The notes below the pieces were generated by a model that ran no database searches, had not been told where the DNA came from, and saw only the letters and a list, made by a program, of their open reading frames with translations. DNA of 36,991 nucleotides from Solibacteraceae bacterium (lineage in GTDB: Bacteria; Acidobacteriota; Terriglobia; Bryobacterales; Bryobacteraceae), in contig JAJPJX010000163.1 in NCBI GenBank assembly GCA_021324015.1, forward strand, positions 1-36,991. Direction: 5' to 3'. Position 1 is the stretch's first letter. Each line of letters begins with the position of its first letter. Position numbers and translations under genes: made by a program. Below are positions 7,676 to 17,125 of the stretch, one piece after another.

Positions 7676-9238
7676 TTATGCGGCCATTGGCGGTGTGTTA
7701 GGCGGAGCCGCCTGGAAGTCGGAAAAGCCAAAGGCGGCCATCACACGCGCATCCACCTCGTCCTGGTTTTTCGGGCTTCCGGCTGTTAGCAGGTACCTCT
7801 GATTGTGGTATGCCACATCAGTGTAGTCGGCGATCTTCCCCTCTTCGAACGCCCACTTCAGTTCGAGGATTCCATCTTCCACCGACCAGCGACATTCATA
7901 ACCGAGCTGGTTCCGTATCTTCATGAAGGAAACGCGATAGTTGCGCCGGTCCGTGTTGTCGATCCGTTCCACGCGGGTGTTCGGAAACACTTTGCGGATC
8001 TTCTCCGCCACCTCCGAAAGTGTATGATTCATCCGGGAATCGCCTAAGTTGAAAATCTGTCCGCTTACCAGCACGAGGGGTGCATTCAAGACTGTGAGAA
8101 TGCCTTCGGCAATGTCGCGAACGTGAATGAACGGCCTCCACTGCTGCCCGTTGTAAATGGTAATGGTGCCTTCCTGAAAGGCCTTGGCCGCGAGCAGATT
8201 GACCACCAGGTCAAACCTCGGGCGGCAGGACAGGCCAAACACGGTCGCCAGCCGCAGCACGGTTGGATGGAACGACTCACTCTTCGCCCGCAGCAGCACT
8301 TCTTCCGAATCCACCTTGGTTTTCGCATACAGGGAAATCGGATTCACTGCAGAGCGTTCATCCATGATAAATTCACTGGCTCCGTACACGCTGCAGCTTG
8401 ACGCGAAGATCAGTCTTTCGATCTGTTGCCCTTTGGCCACTTCGATGAGCATGCGCGTGGCGGCGAAGTTGATCTCCTGGGCGGCCTGGCGATCCTGTTC
8501 GCAGGCGGGATCTCCGACGATAGCCGCCAGGTGCACGATGGAATCGACTCCCTTCGCGGCGCTTACCACAGACTGGATGTGGCGGCAGTCCCCCACCATC
8601 AGCTCCACGTTCGAATTCTTCAAAATGTCGCGGATGGCGCCGCATCCGTACACCAGGTTGTCCAGAATGCGCACCCGGTATCCCGCCTCGAGAAGACGGC
8701 GGACCAGGATGGACCCGATATACCCCGCGCCTCCGACGATCAGCACCGTGTCGCGGCGCTGGACGCCGGCATTTGGGGTCTTGGGACGGATCTCGAAATT
8801 TCGGGCGAACTGGTTTTTCAGCAAGCGGGGCGCCGTGACCGACGCCATCAACAGGATGACGAACCAGATGGCCACACTACGGGAGACCAGGTCGCCCCGA
8901 AAGACCAGGTAGTTGAGTGCCAGGAACACCAGCACCGCCAGGCCCGCGCCGCGCAGAATCACCAGTACCTTGTAGCGGCCTTGGTACGCACGGGACTTGG
9001 TGTAAAAACCGCTGGCATGGAATACACCTGGAAAGAGGACAGACAGAGGCATAAAAAACAAAACGTAATAGCGCCAGAAATATTCCGCGATCTGGTGCGC
9101 TGTTGTCGGTCTGCCAGCCGCCGAGTAAGTGACGACCGAAGCAGCCAGGGCCGCCAGCATGCTGAAATGCACCAGCACAAAGTCGACCAGCATTCTGACC
9201 AATATCTCGCCGGTGCGCCGATTACGGATTTTCCACAT
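7676..9238 (-). CDS. SDR epimerase/dehydratase fused to membrane domain
   Basis: An N-terminal membrane region (about residues 15-145, roughly four hydrophobic helices), like those of CapD/FlaA1 or WbaP-type enzymes, is joined to an extended short-chain dehydrogenase/reductase. The NAD-binding glycine motif GGAGYIG is at 175-181 and the active-site YxxxK is Y310-K314 (LYAKTK), counted from the upstream ATG at 9256. SSCSVYG precedes it. CapD-type enzymes normally lack that tyrosine, so this is a GalE/RmlB-like catalytic domain on a CapD-like anchor. It probably converts a nucleotide sugar for the polysaccharide. The start at 9238 has GGAGG upstream; 9256 does not. It is the last gene of the minus-strand operon and converges with the formyltransferase, 84 bp away, where no clear terminator is visible. 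Confidence 0.8.
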   Translation of the reverse strand: MWKIRNRRTGEILVRMLVDFVLVHFSMLAALAASVVTYSAAGRPTTAHQIAEYFWRYYVLFFMPLSVLFPGVFHASGFYTKSRAYQGRYKVLVILRGAGLAVLVFLALNYLVFRGDLVSRSVAIWFVILLMASVTAPRLLKNQFARNFEIRPKTPNAGVQRRDTVLIVGGAGYIGSILVRRLLEAGYRVRILDNLVYGCGAIRDILKNSNVELMVGDCRHIQSVVSAAKGVDSIVHLAAIVGDPACEQDRQAAQEINFAATRMLIEVAKGQQIERLIFASSCSVYGASEFIMDERSAVNPISLYAKTKVDSEEVLLRAKSESFHPTVLRLATVFGLSCRPRFDLVVNLLAAKAFQEGTITIYNGQQWRPFIHVRDIAEGILTVLNAPLVLVSGQIFNLGDSRMNHTLSEVAEKIRKVFPNTRVERIDNTDRRNYRVSFMKIRNQLGYECRWSVEDGILELKWAFEEGKIADYTDVAYHNQRYLLTAGSPKNQDEVDARVMAAFGFSDFQAAPPNTPPMAA

Positions 9239-9279
9239 AGTTATTTGAACCTCCATTCAAAAATGCCGACACGCGTGAT

Positions 9280-10461
9280 CTAAGCCCCACCGATAGCGTG
9301 AAAAACTTGCACGATCGACTGCACGGCTTCGTCCGGCAGCGACTCGTAGATCGGCAGGCTCAGAATTCCTTCACTCACCCGATTCGTGTTATGAAGCGGC
9401 TCGCGGCTCGGGTGATAAAAGCACTTGTATAATTTCTGCCGGTGTAAGGAAGGCCAGAAATACTTCCTGGTCTCAATTTCCGAAGCTGCCAGCATCCCGG
9501 CCACCCGGTCGCGGTCAAGCGGAAAGACGCCCGCGTCGATGTGGACCGAGTAGTCTTTGTAAGTACTGCGGTCTTCCGGCCGCACCTTCTGGAAACCCAA
9601 TCCGTGGAGAGGACGCAACAGGGAAGTGTACGTGTCCGCGATCCGGTTTCGGCGTGCGACCTTGGCTTCCAGCATCTCCAGGCTGGCCAGGGCCAGGGCG
9701 GCGCCAAACTCGGACATGCGAGCGCTTAAGCCCAGCAGTTCCGGATCGTACGCCCCCAGGTCGCCATAGTTGCGTGCCGCGCGGACCCGCCGCGCCAGGG
9801 CGGCATCGTTGGTGGCCACCAGCCCTCCCTCACCCGCGACCAGGACTTTGGTTGGCGAAAGCGAGAACACCTCGGCGTCTCCGAACTGCCCTACCGGCCG
9901 GCCCCGATACTGGCTGCCGAAGCTGTGGGCGGCGTCGAAGATCAGCTTTATCCCGTGCTTGGACGCGATTTGCGACAGCGACTCCACATCGCATGGATTC
10001 CCGTAGAGGTGCACACCCAGGATGGCGGAGGTGCGTTTGGTGATGAGTCGCTCAACTGACCGCGGATCAACGTTCCAGGTTTCTGCGTCGCAGTCGGCCA
10101 GGACCGGCCGTAGCCCGTTCCAGACCACGGCATGTCCGGTAGCGAAGAAGGTGAAGCTGGGAAGAATTACTTCTCCGGTGAGGCCGAGGCTGCGCATCAC
10201 CAGGACCAGGCCGTTCGTGCAACTGGACACGGCGACACACTGACGTACCTGTAGCCGTTCGGCCGCGGCTTGCTCGAAGCGTGCCACGAGTTCCGAATTG
10301 GTGATCAGTCCGGCATGGTAGGCGCTCGCGTAATAGGTCATCACCGTGTCCAGGGGCGGCAGAGAAGGCTGCAGGAACCGAAGCTTCTTGCCGAAATCCG
10401 GCTCAAGGCAGGGCGCGGGCGAAAGTAGCTCATTCACACTGTTTGACACCGATGTTCCCAC
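9280..10461 (-). CDS. DegT/DnrJ/EryC1 sugar aminotransferase
   Basis: A 393-residue PLP-dependent aminotransferase of the nucleotide-sugar family. The PLP-binding lysine is K205 in LSPTKVLVAGEGG. FDAAHSFGS supplies the conserved Asp that contacts the pyridine nitrogen. GVHLYGNPCD and FTFFATGHAVVWNGLRPV are further family motifs. It makes an amino sugar from a keto sugar, probably using the product of an SDR such as the downstream gene. It starts with GTG preceded by GAGGA and lies 30 bp after the second aminotransferase. The position of the amino group cannot be assigned from the sequence. Confidence 0.9.
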   Translation of the reverse strand: MGTSVSNSVNELLSPAPCLEPDFGKKLRFLQPSLPPLDTVMTYYASAYHAGLITNSELVARFEQAAAERLQVRQCVAVSSCTNGLVLVMRSLGLTGEVILPSFTFFATGHAVVWNGLRPVLADCDAETWNVDPRSVERLITKRTSAILGVHLYGNPCDVESLSQIASKHGIKLIFDAAHSFGSQYRGRPVGQFGDAEVFSLSPTKVLVAGEGGLVATNDAALARRVRAARNYGDLGAYDPELLGLSARMSEFGAALALASLEMLEAKVARRNRIADTYTSLLRPLHGLGFQKVRPEDRSTYKDYSVHIDAGVFPLDRDRVAGMLAASEIETRKYFWPSLHRQKLYKCFYHPSREPLHNTNRVSEGILSLPIYESLPDEAVQSIVQVFHAIGGA

Positions 10462-10491
10462 GGAAGTCCTCGCATCGTTAGATTGGCCCCG

Positions 10492-11760
10492 TTATCTGAC
10501 TTCGGACCCCACGCGGAATCCGGCCGTATCGCCGCGCGTGTGCCATCGGGCCCCGCCCGCTCCGTGCGTGGCACGTCGCGTCAGGATGATCGCGCGAACG
10601 GACTCGATTACGTCTAAGACATCGCCGTCCGCCATCCTCGGATAGAGCGGCAGAGAGACCAGTCCCTCGTAGAGTCGTTCCGCGACCGGGAATGCGGCCC
10701 TGCTATATCCGTACGTCTGCTTGTAATAAGGATGCCGGTGCAGCGGGATGAAATGCACGCTGGTGCCGATGTTCGCCTTTTTCAGTTCCTGGATGAATGC
10801 TGCTCGATCGAAGCGCTGGCCAGTCTCGGCGAGGCGAACCGGATAAAGGTGGTAGATGTGTCTGCGGCCGGGCCGCTCATCGGGCAACACCAGCTCCGCC
10901 AGGTCCCCGAACGCTTCTGCGTAGCGCCGCGCGATCTCCCGGCGCCGCGCGATGAAGCCGTCCAGCCGCCGTAACTGGTGGATTCCGAGGGCCCCCTGAA
11001 TGTCCGTCATGTTGCACTTGTAGCCCGGTTCAGTGACCTCGTAGTACCACGAGCCGGATTCCGAATAACGTTTCCAGGCGTCGCGGCTCATTCCATGCAG
11101 CGAGAGCAGGCGCATCCTCGCGGCCAGGCGGTCGTCATTCGTGGTCAGCATGCCCCCCTCGCCGGTGGTCATGTTCTTGGTGGCGTAGAAGCTGAACGCC
11201 ACCGCCCGGCTGTGCGTGCCGATCTTCCGGCCGTGATACTCGGCCCCGGCGGCGTGTGCGGCGTCTTCCACCACCTCGATTCCACGCCGCCGGGCAAGCT
11301 CCCCGACCTCCTCTAGGTCACATGGCTGGCCAGCGTAATGTACGGGCACAATGGCCCGGGTGCGGCACGTGATGGCCCGGGCGGCAGCCTCGATGGAGAG
11401 ATGGTAGTGTTCGTTCACATCCACCAGCACCGGCGTCGCCCCCAGGTGCGCCACCACGTTTGCCGTAGCGCAAAACGTGAGCGTCGGCACGATCACGTCG
11501 TCTCCGGGGCCGATGTCCAGGGCCTTCAGCGCAATATGCAATCCTGCCGTGCACGAGCTTACGGCGATGGCGTGCTTTGCGCCCACGTAGCGAGCGAAGT
11601 TGTCTTCGAATCGTTTCACCTTCGGACCGGTCGTGACCCAGCCGCCGCGAATGCTATCCACAACCTCGGCGATTTCCTCCTCCCCGATGAGAGGGAGACA
11701 GTACGGCAGGAATGTTGTTCTCATATGGTTCTGTCGCTGCGTCCTTTCAGAGAAATCCAT
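10492..11760 (-). CDS. DegT/DnrJ/EryC1 sugar aminotransferase
   Basis: A 422-residue (or 410 from the ATG at 11724) PLP-dependent sugar aminotransferase, paralogous to the next gene. The PLP lysine lies in FYATKNMTTGEGG (K195 from the 11760 start) and VEDAAHAAGAEYHG is the Asp-containing motif. The N-terminus GEEEIAEVVDSIRGGWVTTG is typical of ArnB/PseC-like enzymes. The C-terminal 30 residues are basic, low in complexity and probably disordered. Its start is 8 nt after the stop of the GNAT gene. With the acyltransferase just upstream it probably forms an amination-then-acylation pair, as in WecE/WecD or PglE/PglD pathways; this is inferred. Confidence 0.9.
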   Translation of the reverse strand: MDFSERTQRQNHMRTTFLPYCLPLIGEEEIAEVVDSIRGGWVTTGPKVKRFEDNFARYVGAKHAIAVSSCTAGLHIALKALDIGPGDDVIVPTLTFCATANVVAHLGATPVLVDVNEHYHLSIEAAARAITCRTRAIVPVHYAGQPCDLEEVGELARRRGIEVVEDAAHAAGAEYHGRKIGTHSRAVAFSFYATKNMTTGEGGMLTTNDDRLAARMRLLSLHGMSRDAWKRYSESGSWYYEVTEPGYKCNMTDIQGALGIHQLRRLDGFIARRREIARRYAEAFGDLAELVLPDERPGRRHIYHLYPVRLAETGQRFDRAAFIQELKKANIGTSVHFIPLHRHPYYKQTYGYSRAAFPVAERLYEGLVSLPLYPRMADGDVLDVIESVRAIILTRRATHGAGGARWHTRGDTAGFRVGSEVR

Positions 11761-11767
11761 ACTTCCG

Positions 11768-12789
11768 TCAAAGCAATTTCCTGAGCGTCAGGCTGACCCG
11801 CGTCAGGCGGAAACCGCACTTCTCGTAGAGCCGGCTCGCGGGTATGTTTCGCAGTTGCGTCCCGACCTCCACCAGATCCACCTCCTGCTCGCGGAACCAC
11901 TGCAGCGCGGCGCAGGTGGCAGCGCTTGCCACGCCGCGGCCGCGGGCCTCCTCGGAGGTGGCCACCATGCCAATGGAACCCAGACCCAAACCCAGCGAAG
12001 ATCGAGCCCCGCTGTCCACCAGGCAGGTCACATAGCCCAGCACCCGGCCTCCGTCACAAGCGACCATTACCGCGTCCGCCGCCGTGCCCAGGCAGGCATT
12101 GCGGACCCACTCTTCGTGAATGGCATCCGCCTGCTCGCGCCGGAGCGCCGGGTCGGCGTGAAAGCGGTCGAGAACGTACGCCCGGCGCGAGATCGCGAGA
12201 ACCTGGGCCAGATCCGTCTCGCGGAACAGCCGCGTCTCCACGCCGGGCTGGCAATCTGAAGCCCAGGACTTCAAGGGCAACGAGAACGTCTGAATCCCAT
12301 CGATGGTTTCGAAGCCGCAATCTTCAAGAGCGTGGATGGAGGCCAGTTTGCCGGTGTCTACACGGGCCATCACGTGGCGCATGTGGACCGCGGCGGCATC
12401 CCGAAGTATCTTTCGCAGCAGGGCGCTCTGTGCGTCGCGGCTCTCCCGGTAGCCGCCGGGGGCCGCCAGCAAATCAATTCTCGCGGCCGGAAATCCGAAC
12501 TGCCTGCTATCCCACGGAAGGGCACGCCAGACTGCAATCCCGGTTGGGCGCGACGCCTGGCTCGCTAAGACCACATTGCAGGCCGGCTCATTCAACAGCG
12601 CCGCGAACCGGATCTCGTGGTGGCACACCACGGTGTCCTCGGGCCCCCATTCCGTACATGCGCCCAAAGCTCGCGGCTAATGTCCGCGAGGAGCGGCCTC
12701 AGCCTGCGGATATTGACGTGTCCTGGTAGCGCGCGGACGCGAATTCTCGGCTCCGCACTGCCCTTGGGATGAAGTGCCATGCCTCCCAT
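11768..12789 (-). CDS. WecD-like GNAT acyltransferase with apparent frameshift
   Basis: A GNAT acyltransferase, probably N-acetylating a nucleotide-linked amino sugar made by the adjacent aminotransferase. The main frame (12667 down) has LPWDSRQFGFPAARIDLL, as at the N-terminus of WecD-type fucosamine acetyltransferases. The acetyl-CoA motif follows: SIGMVATSEEARGRGVASA, then NIPASRLYEKCGFR. The only start in that frame would be a TTG at 12667, just below an in-frame stop and with no binding site. The neighbouring frame has an ATG at 12789 with GAGGAG 6 nt upstream and runs through ELWAHVRN to 12650. Adding one base within GGGGGCCC (about 12645-12652) joins the two into one protein of about 340 residues. 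So this is a one-base deletion or a sequencing error in a homopolymer. Confidence 0.75.
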
Positions 12790-12802
12790 GCGAGTCTCCT
12801 CT

Positions 12803-14578
12803 CTACTGCCCGGCCCCGCTGCTCAGGCCCCGATCCTCACCGTAGACTCCGTGCCCAAGCAGAACGTACGGGATCGTCTTCAGCAGGATGGTGAGATCCA
12901 GCGCCAGCGAGTATTTCCTGACGTACTCCACGTCCAGTTGCTTTCGCCGGGTCCACGGAATGCTGTTACGGCCGGCCAGTTGCGCCACTCCGGTCAAGCC
13001 CGGCTTGACGCGCAGGCGCAACTTCTCCTCCGGCGTATAGAACCGAAGCTGGTCCGGCTGGTCCGGACGCGGCCCGACCAGGCTCATTTCCCCTTTCAGC
13101 ACGTTGATCAGTTGCGGCAGCTCGTCGAGGCTGGTCTGTCTCAGCCAGCGGCCGACCGGGGTCACCCGCGGATCCCGAGGCCCGGTGAAAGCCGATCCGT
13201 CGGAGTTGCGCACGTCCGGCGCGTGCAGGAACATCGTGCGAAACTTGAAGATCCGGAAAGGGGCGCCGTGTCTGCCCACGCGCCACTGGCGGAACAGCAC
13301 CGGCCCCGGGGAGGTGGCGCGAACCGCGGCAGCCAGCAACAGCATCAGGGGGCCGAGTACCACCAGGCCGGCTCCGGCGGCCATCACGTCCAGACCGCGC
13401 TTGGCCGCCGCTTGCCATGGCCGCGGGGGACATCGCGCGGAGGCGTCTTCGGCAAGGGCACGGTATTGAATTTCGTAGCTCTTCTTCATCGCCTGCTCGG
13501 TGTACCGGGCGAGATAGATCTCCCGGGCCCGGCCTGCCAGCCGGGAGGCCAACGCGGGGCTGGCGATCAACCGGGTGATGGCGCGTGCCAGGGTGCGGGC
13601 TTCGCCCGGCGGAACTAGGAGAGCCGCTTCACCCTCGCCGGTCACCTCGCGATTGCTGCCGATGGCCGTCGCGACGATGGGTCTACCCACCGCCATGGCC
13701 TCCAGCAGGGCGATGGAAAGCCCCTCGCGCAGGCTGGGCAGCACCACAATGTCACTCGCCGCGAGAAGGGAGCCGACGTCGGCGCGGAAGCCGGGGAATC
13801 GCACGTGATCGCTGATGACCAGGTTGCGGGCCAGTTGCTCCAGGCGGCCGCGCAGCGGCCCGTCGCCGGGCAGCCAGAGATGCGCACGGCGACCGTGCAA
13901 TCCGCCAACCACCAGGGGCATGGCTTCGAGCAAGTCTTCCACACCTTTTTGTGGAGCCAGGCGCCCGATGGTGAGTAGCACCACGTCGTCGGGCTCAGCA
14001 CCCAGGCTGCGCCTGACCTGGTCGCGGGGCGACTCCGCGCGCACGCGCTCCAGCGGGATACCGTTGGGAGCGGCGGCCAGCTTTCGTTCGTCGCCGATGC
14101 CCAGGCGCAAGGCCCATTGGCGGTGAAACTCGCTGACCGTGAAAATGCGGTGGCACCATCGCGCCGCCAGCCTCTCCAGGATCGCGTAGAACCGCACTTG
14201 GGCGCGCGGCGACGCTTCGTGAAAGGCGAAGCCGTGAACCGTATGACAGATGGCGGGTGTTCCCGCCAACCACGCCGCCAGCCGCCCCACGAACCCCGCC
14301 TTCGAGGTGTGCGTGTGCACCAAGTCATATGGGTTGCGTTTCAGGAACCGGAACAGGCGCCACATGCCCAGAAAGTCCCGGATGGGCCGGATATCCCGCC
14401 AGATCACATCCAGTTCCACAATTCCGGCGCCAGCCTTCCGCAGTTCCTGCTGGAAGCGGTGGTCGGTGCACAGCACGTCCACGCGCCACCCCAGTTGCCG
14501 CGCCAGCTCGGCCAGTTGCACGATCACGAAGGAGCCGCCGCCAAACGAAGAGCCGCCGACAATGTGCAGCACTCTCAT
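12803..14578 (-). CDS. GT4 glycosyltransferase fused to initiating sugar transferase
   Basis: A 591-residue two-domain protein. Residues 1-395 are a GT4 (GT-B fold) glycosyltransferase. It begins RVLHIVGGSSFGGGS, has HTHTSKAGFVGRLAAW and the C-terminal EX7E motif (E285 to E293, in SLREGLSIALLEAM). From about residue 400 a monotopic phosphoglycosyl transferase follows: KRGLDVMAAGAGLVVLGP, then FRIFKFRTM, the catalytic D485-E486, and INVLKGEMSLVGPRP. One polypeptide could therefore load the first sugar onto undecaprenyl phosphate and add the second. The ATG at 14578 overlaps the flippase stop (ATGA). An open frame continues upstream to 14914, but it only shadows the flippase gene. Confidence 0.9.
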   Translation of the reverse strand: MRVLHIVGGSSFGGGSFVIVQLAELARQLGWRVDVLCTDHRFQQELRKAGAGIVELDVIWRDIRPIRDFLGMWRLFRFLKRNPYDLVHTHTSKAGFVGRLAAWLAGTPAICHTVHGFAFHEASPRAQVRFYAILERLAARWCHRIFTVSEFHRQWALRLGIGDERKLAAAPNGIPLERVRAESPRDQVRRSLGAEPDDVVLLTIGRLAPQKGVEDLLEAMPLVVGGLHGRRAHLWLPGDGPLRGRLEQLARNLVISDHVRFPGFRADVGSLLAASDIVVLPSLREGLSIALLEAMAVGRPIVATAIGSNREVTGEGEAALLVPPGEARTLARAITRLIASPALASRLAGRAREIYLARYTEQAMKKSYEIQYRALAEDASARCPPRPWQAAAKRGLDVMAAGAGLVVLGPLMLLLAAAVRATSPGPVLFRQWRVGRHGAPFRIFKFRTMFLHAPDVRNSDGSAFTGPRDPRVTPVGRWLRQTSLDELPQLINVLKGEMSLVGPRPDQPDQLRFYTPEEKLRLRVKPGLTGVAQLAGRNSIPWTRRKQLDVEYVRKYSLALDLTILLKTIPYVLLGHGVYGEDRGLSSGAGQ

Positions 14579-15972
14579 GGCTGTTCCCAGGAGGCCGTAT
14601 CGGCGGCCGCCAGCCATTGGGGAGCCCGGCCCGAGGCCTTCAACTTCGCCCATGTCACGAGTTGCGCGGCATCCGTGTCGTCGCTCGCGAAACGCGCCTT
14701 CAGCCCGGCCGCGCGGCCCAGCGGATTCAGCCGCAGGCGGCAGAGGATGAGCAGCATCCCCAGCAGGGCCAGCACCTGCGAAAGCACCGAGGCCCACGCC
14801 ACGCCGGTGGCGGCCCAGCGTGGCGAAACAGCCAGTGCCAGCCCAAGGTTGGAGATGGCCGCGATCAGGATTACCCGGCTGAACGGACGGTCCAGATCGA
14901 GAGGCAGCATCCATTGCATGCCCAGTACGTTATTGATGGCGATCACGGGAGCCAGGACCGCCAGAATGCGCAGTAGCGGAATAGCGGGGGCGAAGCTTCG
15001 TCCCAGCAGCAGGCGCACCAGGTGCGGCGCGCACAAGAAGATCCCCGCACTCATCAGGACGCCGACAACCGCCATCAGCGTTAGGCCCACGCGGGCGAGG
15101 TTGAGAATGGCCAGCTTGGAATTCCTGGCGATATGGCTGACGCGGGGATAGAACGCGTCATTTACCGGTCCCAGCAACCCGATAATGGCTCGGCCGATGC
15201 GGTCGGCCCCGGCGTAATAGCCCACGATTTCCGGCGGGCAGAACAGGCCGAGCACGAACGTGTTGCCCACGTTGTTCAGGAATAGAACGTTCCGCGGAAT
15301 GAAAGTGGCCGAGTTCTCCCGGAGAGTCCGCCAGGCCAACTTCGGGCCCGGCAGCCGCACGGGAACCTCCCGGTACGCCAGCACCAGCATCATCAGGAAC
15401 GAGAGCAGCGACGCCGCTGCCTGGAGGGCCAGCACCTTCCAGTCGTCCCGGGGAGAGCGGACCAGCAGCAGCATGCCGGCCACGGCTCCGGTCTTGACCG
15501 CTACGTCCAGGCTGACGGCCAACCGCATTTTTTCCAGGCCGGTGAAGTACCACATCAGGCTGAATCCCTGGGCCAGCGCCCAGCAGACCCCCGACCAGAA
15601 CAGCAGCCGCTCCTGGCGAAACGCAGGCACACACTGCTGGGCAACCAAGGCCGCCACTAGGCAGAAGATTCCCAGCAAACTCTTGGCTCCTAGAACTCCC
15701 GCCAGTATGGATGCCCGATCGTCGCGCGAATTGCGGTTGCGTGAAACTGCGCGCGTGGCGGAGAGAGTGAAGCCGAATTCGACGATGAGAAGCAGATAAT
15801 TCCCAAAGGCTTGGGTGAAGGCGACCAAGCCCCAATCGGCGGCGCCCAGTACCCGCACCAGGTAAGGAACCGTGATCAACGCCAGTAAATATCCGGAGCT
15901 GTAAAGCCCGTACAGCGCGAAGGCGTTGTGCACAATGTTCCAAGGGGACTTGGGCCCTCTCTGTTCGGACAT
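14575..15972 (-). CDS. wzx: Wzx-type polysaccharide flippase
   Basis: A polytopic MATE/MVF-superfamily membrane protein of 465 residues, with about 12-14 hydrophobic helices, that flips undecaprenyl-linked repeat units to the periplasm. The N-terminus ALYGLYSSGYLLALITVPYL followed by VRVLGAADWGLVAFTQAFG is characteristic of RfbX/Wzx proteins. The ATG at 15972 gives the usual N-terminal length and has CGGAG upstream. A GTG at 16005 overlapping the stop of the previous gene (GTGA) is an alternative that would add 11 residues. The 3' end overlaps the start of the GT4 fusion gene by four bases. Confidence 0.85.
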   Translation of the reverse strand: MSEQRGPKSPWNIVHNAFALYGLYSSGYLLALITVPYLVRVLGAADWGLVAFTQAFGNYLLLIVEFGFTLSATRAVSRNRNSRDDRASILAGVLGAKSLLGIFCLVAALVAQQCVPAFRQERLLFWSGVCWALAQGFSLMWYFTGLEKMRLAVSLDVAVKTGAVAGMLLLVRSPRDDWKVLALQAAASLLSFLMMLVLAYREVPVRLPGPKLAWRTLRENSATFIPRNVLFLNNVGNTFVLGLFCPPEIVGYYAGADRIGRAIIGLLGPVNDAFYPRVSHIARNSKLAILNLARVGLTLMAVVGVLMSAGIFLCAPHLVRLLLGRSFAPAIPLLRILAVLAPVIAINNVLGMQWMLPLDLDRPFSRVILIAAISNLGLALAVSPRWAATGVAWASVLSQVLALLGMLLILCRLRLNPLGRAAGLKARFASDDTDAAQLVTWAKLKASGRAPQWLAAADTASWEQP

Positions 15973-16001
15973 GGCTCCGGTCTTTCGCGTATCGTGCCCG
16001 C

Positions 16002-17117
16002 TCACAGGTCCACCAGTGCCGGCGCATCGGGCACGGCCTGCTCAATGGGTGCCCGATAGGCGGGAAAGTAATCGGTGTCCGCCGTCTTCCGCCCGGACTC
16101 CCGAAGGTAACCCTCGTGGCGGCTGCAAAGCGCCTGGTACGCCTCCGCATCCAGGATCCACCGCCAGGTGTAGAAATCGTGCCGCCGCGAAGAAAACTCC
16201 GCCTTGAAGCGGAACAGCGAATCGTGGCGGCCGCCTCGGCCGCCGCCCAGGTACAGCGTGTGATTGCCGCGCTCCCTGGCCCATTGCCGCAAGTCATCTA
16301 ACAGGACTTTGAAGGGCGAGACCGCCAGAAATTCCCTGCTGGTGCCGCCCAAATGCGGGTTGGCCACACCGTTGTACTCCACTACCCACGCGGCCGCGGC
16401 GATCCTCTCGCCGATCCGGCAGGAGGCCAGAAACACGTGCGCTCCGAGCTGGTCTTTAAACCGCCGGAAGTAATCCGTCCGGTGGAAGTAACACTGTGCA
16501 GCACGGTTCCGCTGCATGGTATGGGTGTAGATCCGCACGAATTCCCCAAGGCAATCTAGATCCGGATCGACCTGCGTGGTCATGCCCAGCGCTCTGCCGC
16601 GATGCAGGTGCTGGCGCAGGGCGCGCTTGTAGGATTGTGTGGGGTCGGTGTCCTGGAGATTGATCGACACGGTCCTGCCGCCGTAGCACAACTCTCCGAA
16701 AGGCCGCCCGTCCCCCATGACCCAGCGATGATTTTCGAGCAGCGGATGAAAACGGCTGAACGCGCAAACCACTTTCTGGCAGTTCCAGGCTTCCCGGAGT
16801 GCTTCGGACGCCTCCCGCAGAAAGTGATCGCCCGCCAGGCACCCGTAAGCCAGCGGTCCAGGATATCCGTAGACGGAGGTCACGTCGTTGAACTCGGATC
16901 CTTCCAGTCCCTCGCAATCTCCGATCTTGCGCAGCAGGTAGGGCCACGCCAGGAACCGCTCGCGGCAGCCGTAAACCGCCAGGAACGCCCGGCCTTCGCC
17001 CTGTGCCTCGGATAGCCGGTGATATCCGGCCGTGTGCGGGAAATCATGACGCACGCGAGCGATCCAGCTATCCCACTCGTCGCTGGCGGCCGGAATGACG
17101 CGGATGGGGTTGGACAT
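16002..17117 (-). CDS. FemAB-like GNAT acyltransferase
   Basis: A 371-residue protein of the FemAB/BioF2-like double-GNAT type often found in exopolysaccharide clusters. Visible motifs include YKRALRQHLHRGRALGM, HLGGTSREFLAVSPFKVLL and the C-terminal LYLGGGRGGRHDSLFRFKAEF. Relatives transfer aminoacyl or acyl groups; the acceptor here is unknown, but a glycan amino group is plausible given the locus. The ATG at 17117 is preceded by AGAGGA with 5-nt spacing; the frame is open upstream to 17150 but that part overlaps the previous gene. It follows the GT4 gene with the two nearly touching, so both are in one transcript. Confidence 0.75.
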   Translation of the reverse strand: MSNPIRVIPAASDEWDSWIARVRHDFPHTAGYHRLSEAQGEGRAFLAVYGCRERFLAWPYLLRKIGDCEGLEGSEFNDVTSVYGYPGPLAYGCLAGDHFLREASEALREAWNCQKVVCAFSRFHPLLENHRWVMGDGRPFGELCYGGRTVSINLQDTDPTQSYKRALRQHLHRGRALGMTTQVDPDLDCLGEFVRIYTHTMQRNRAAQCYFHRTDYFRRFKDQLGAHVFLASCRIGERIAAAAWVVEYNGVANPHLGGTSREFLAVSPFKVLLDDLRQWARERGNHTLYLGGGRGGRHDSLFRFKAEFSSRRHDFYTWRWILDAEAYQALCSRHEGYLRESGRKTADTDYFPAYRAPIEQAVPDAPALVDL

Positions 17118-17125
17118 GCGATCCT

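Noticed and set aside
14579-14914. Upstream extension of the GT4 fusion protein
   Set aside because: It overlaps the flippase gene; the ATG at 14578 overlaps the flippase stop and begins a classic GT4 N-terminus.
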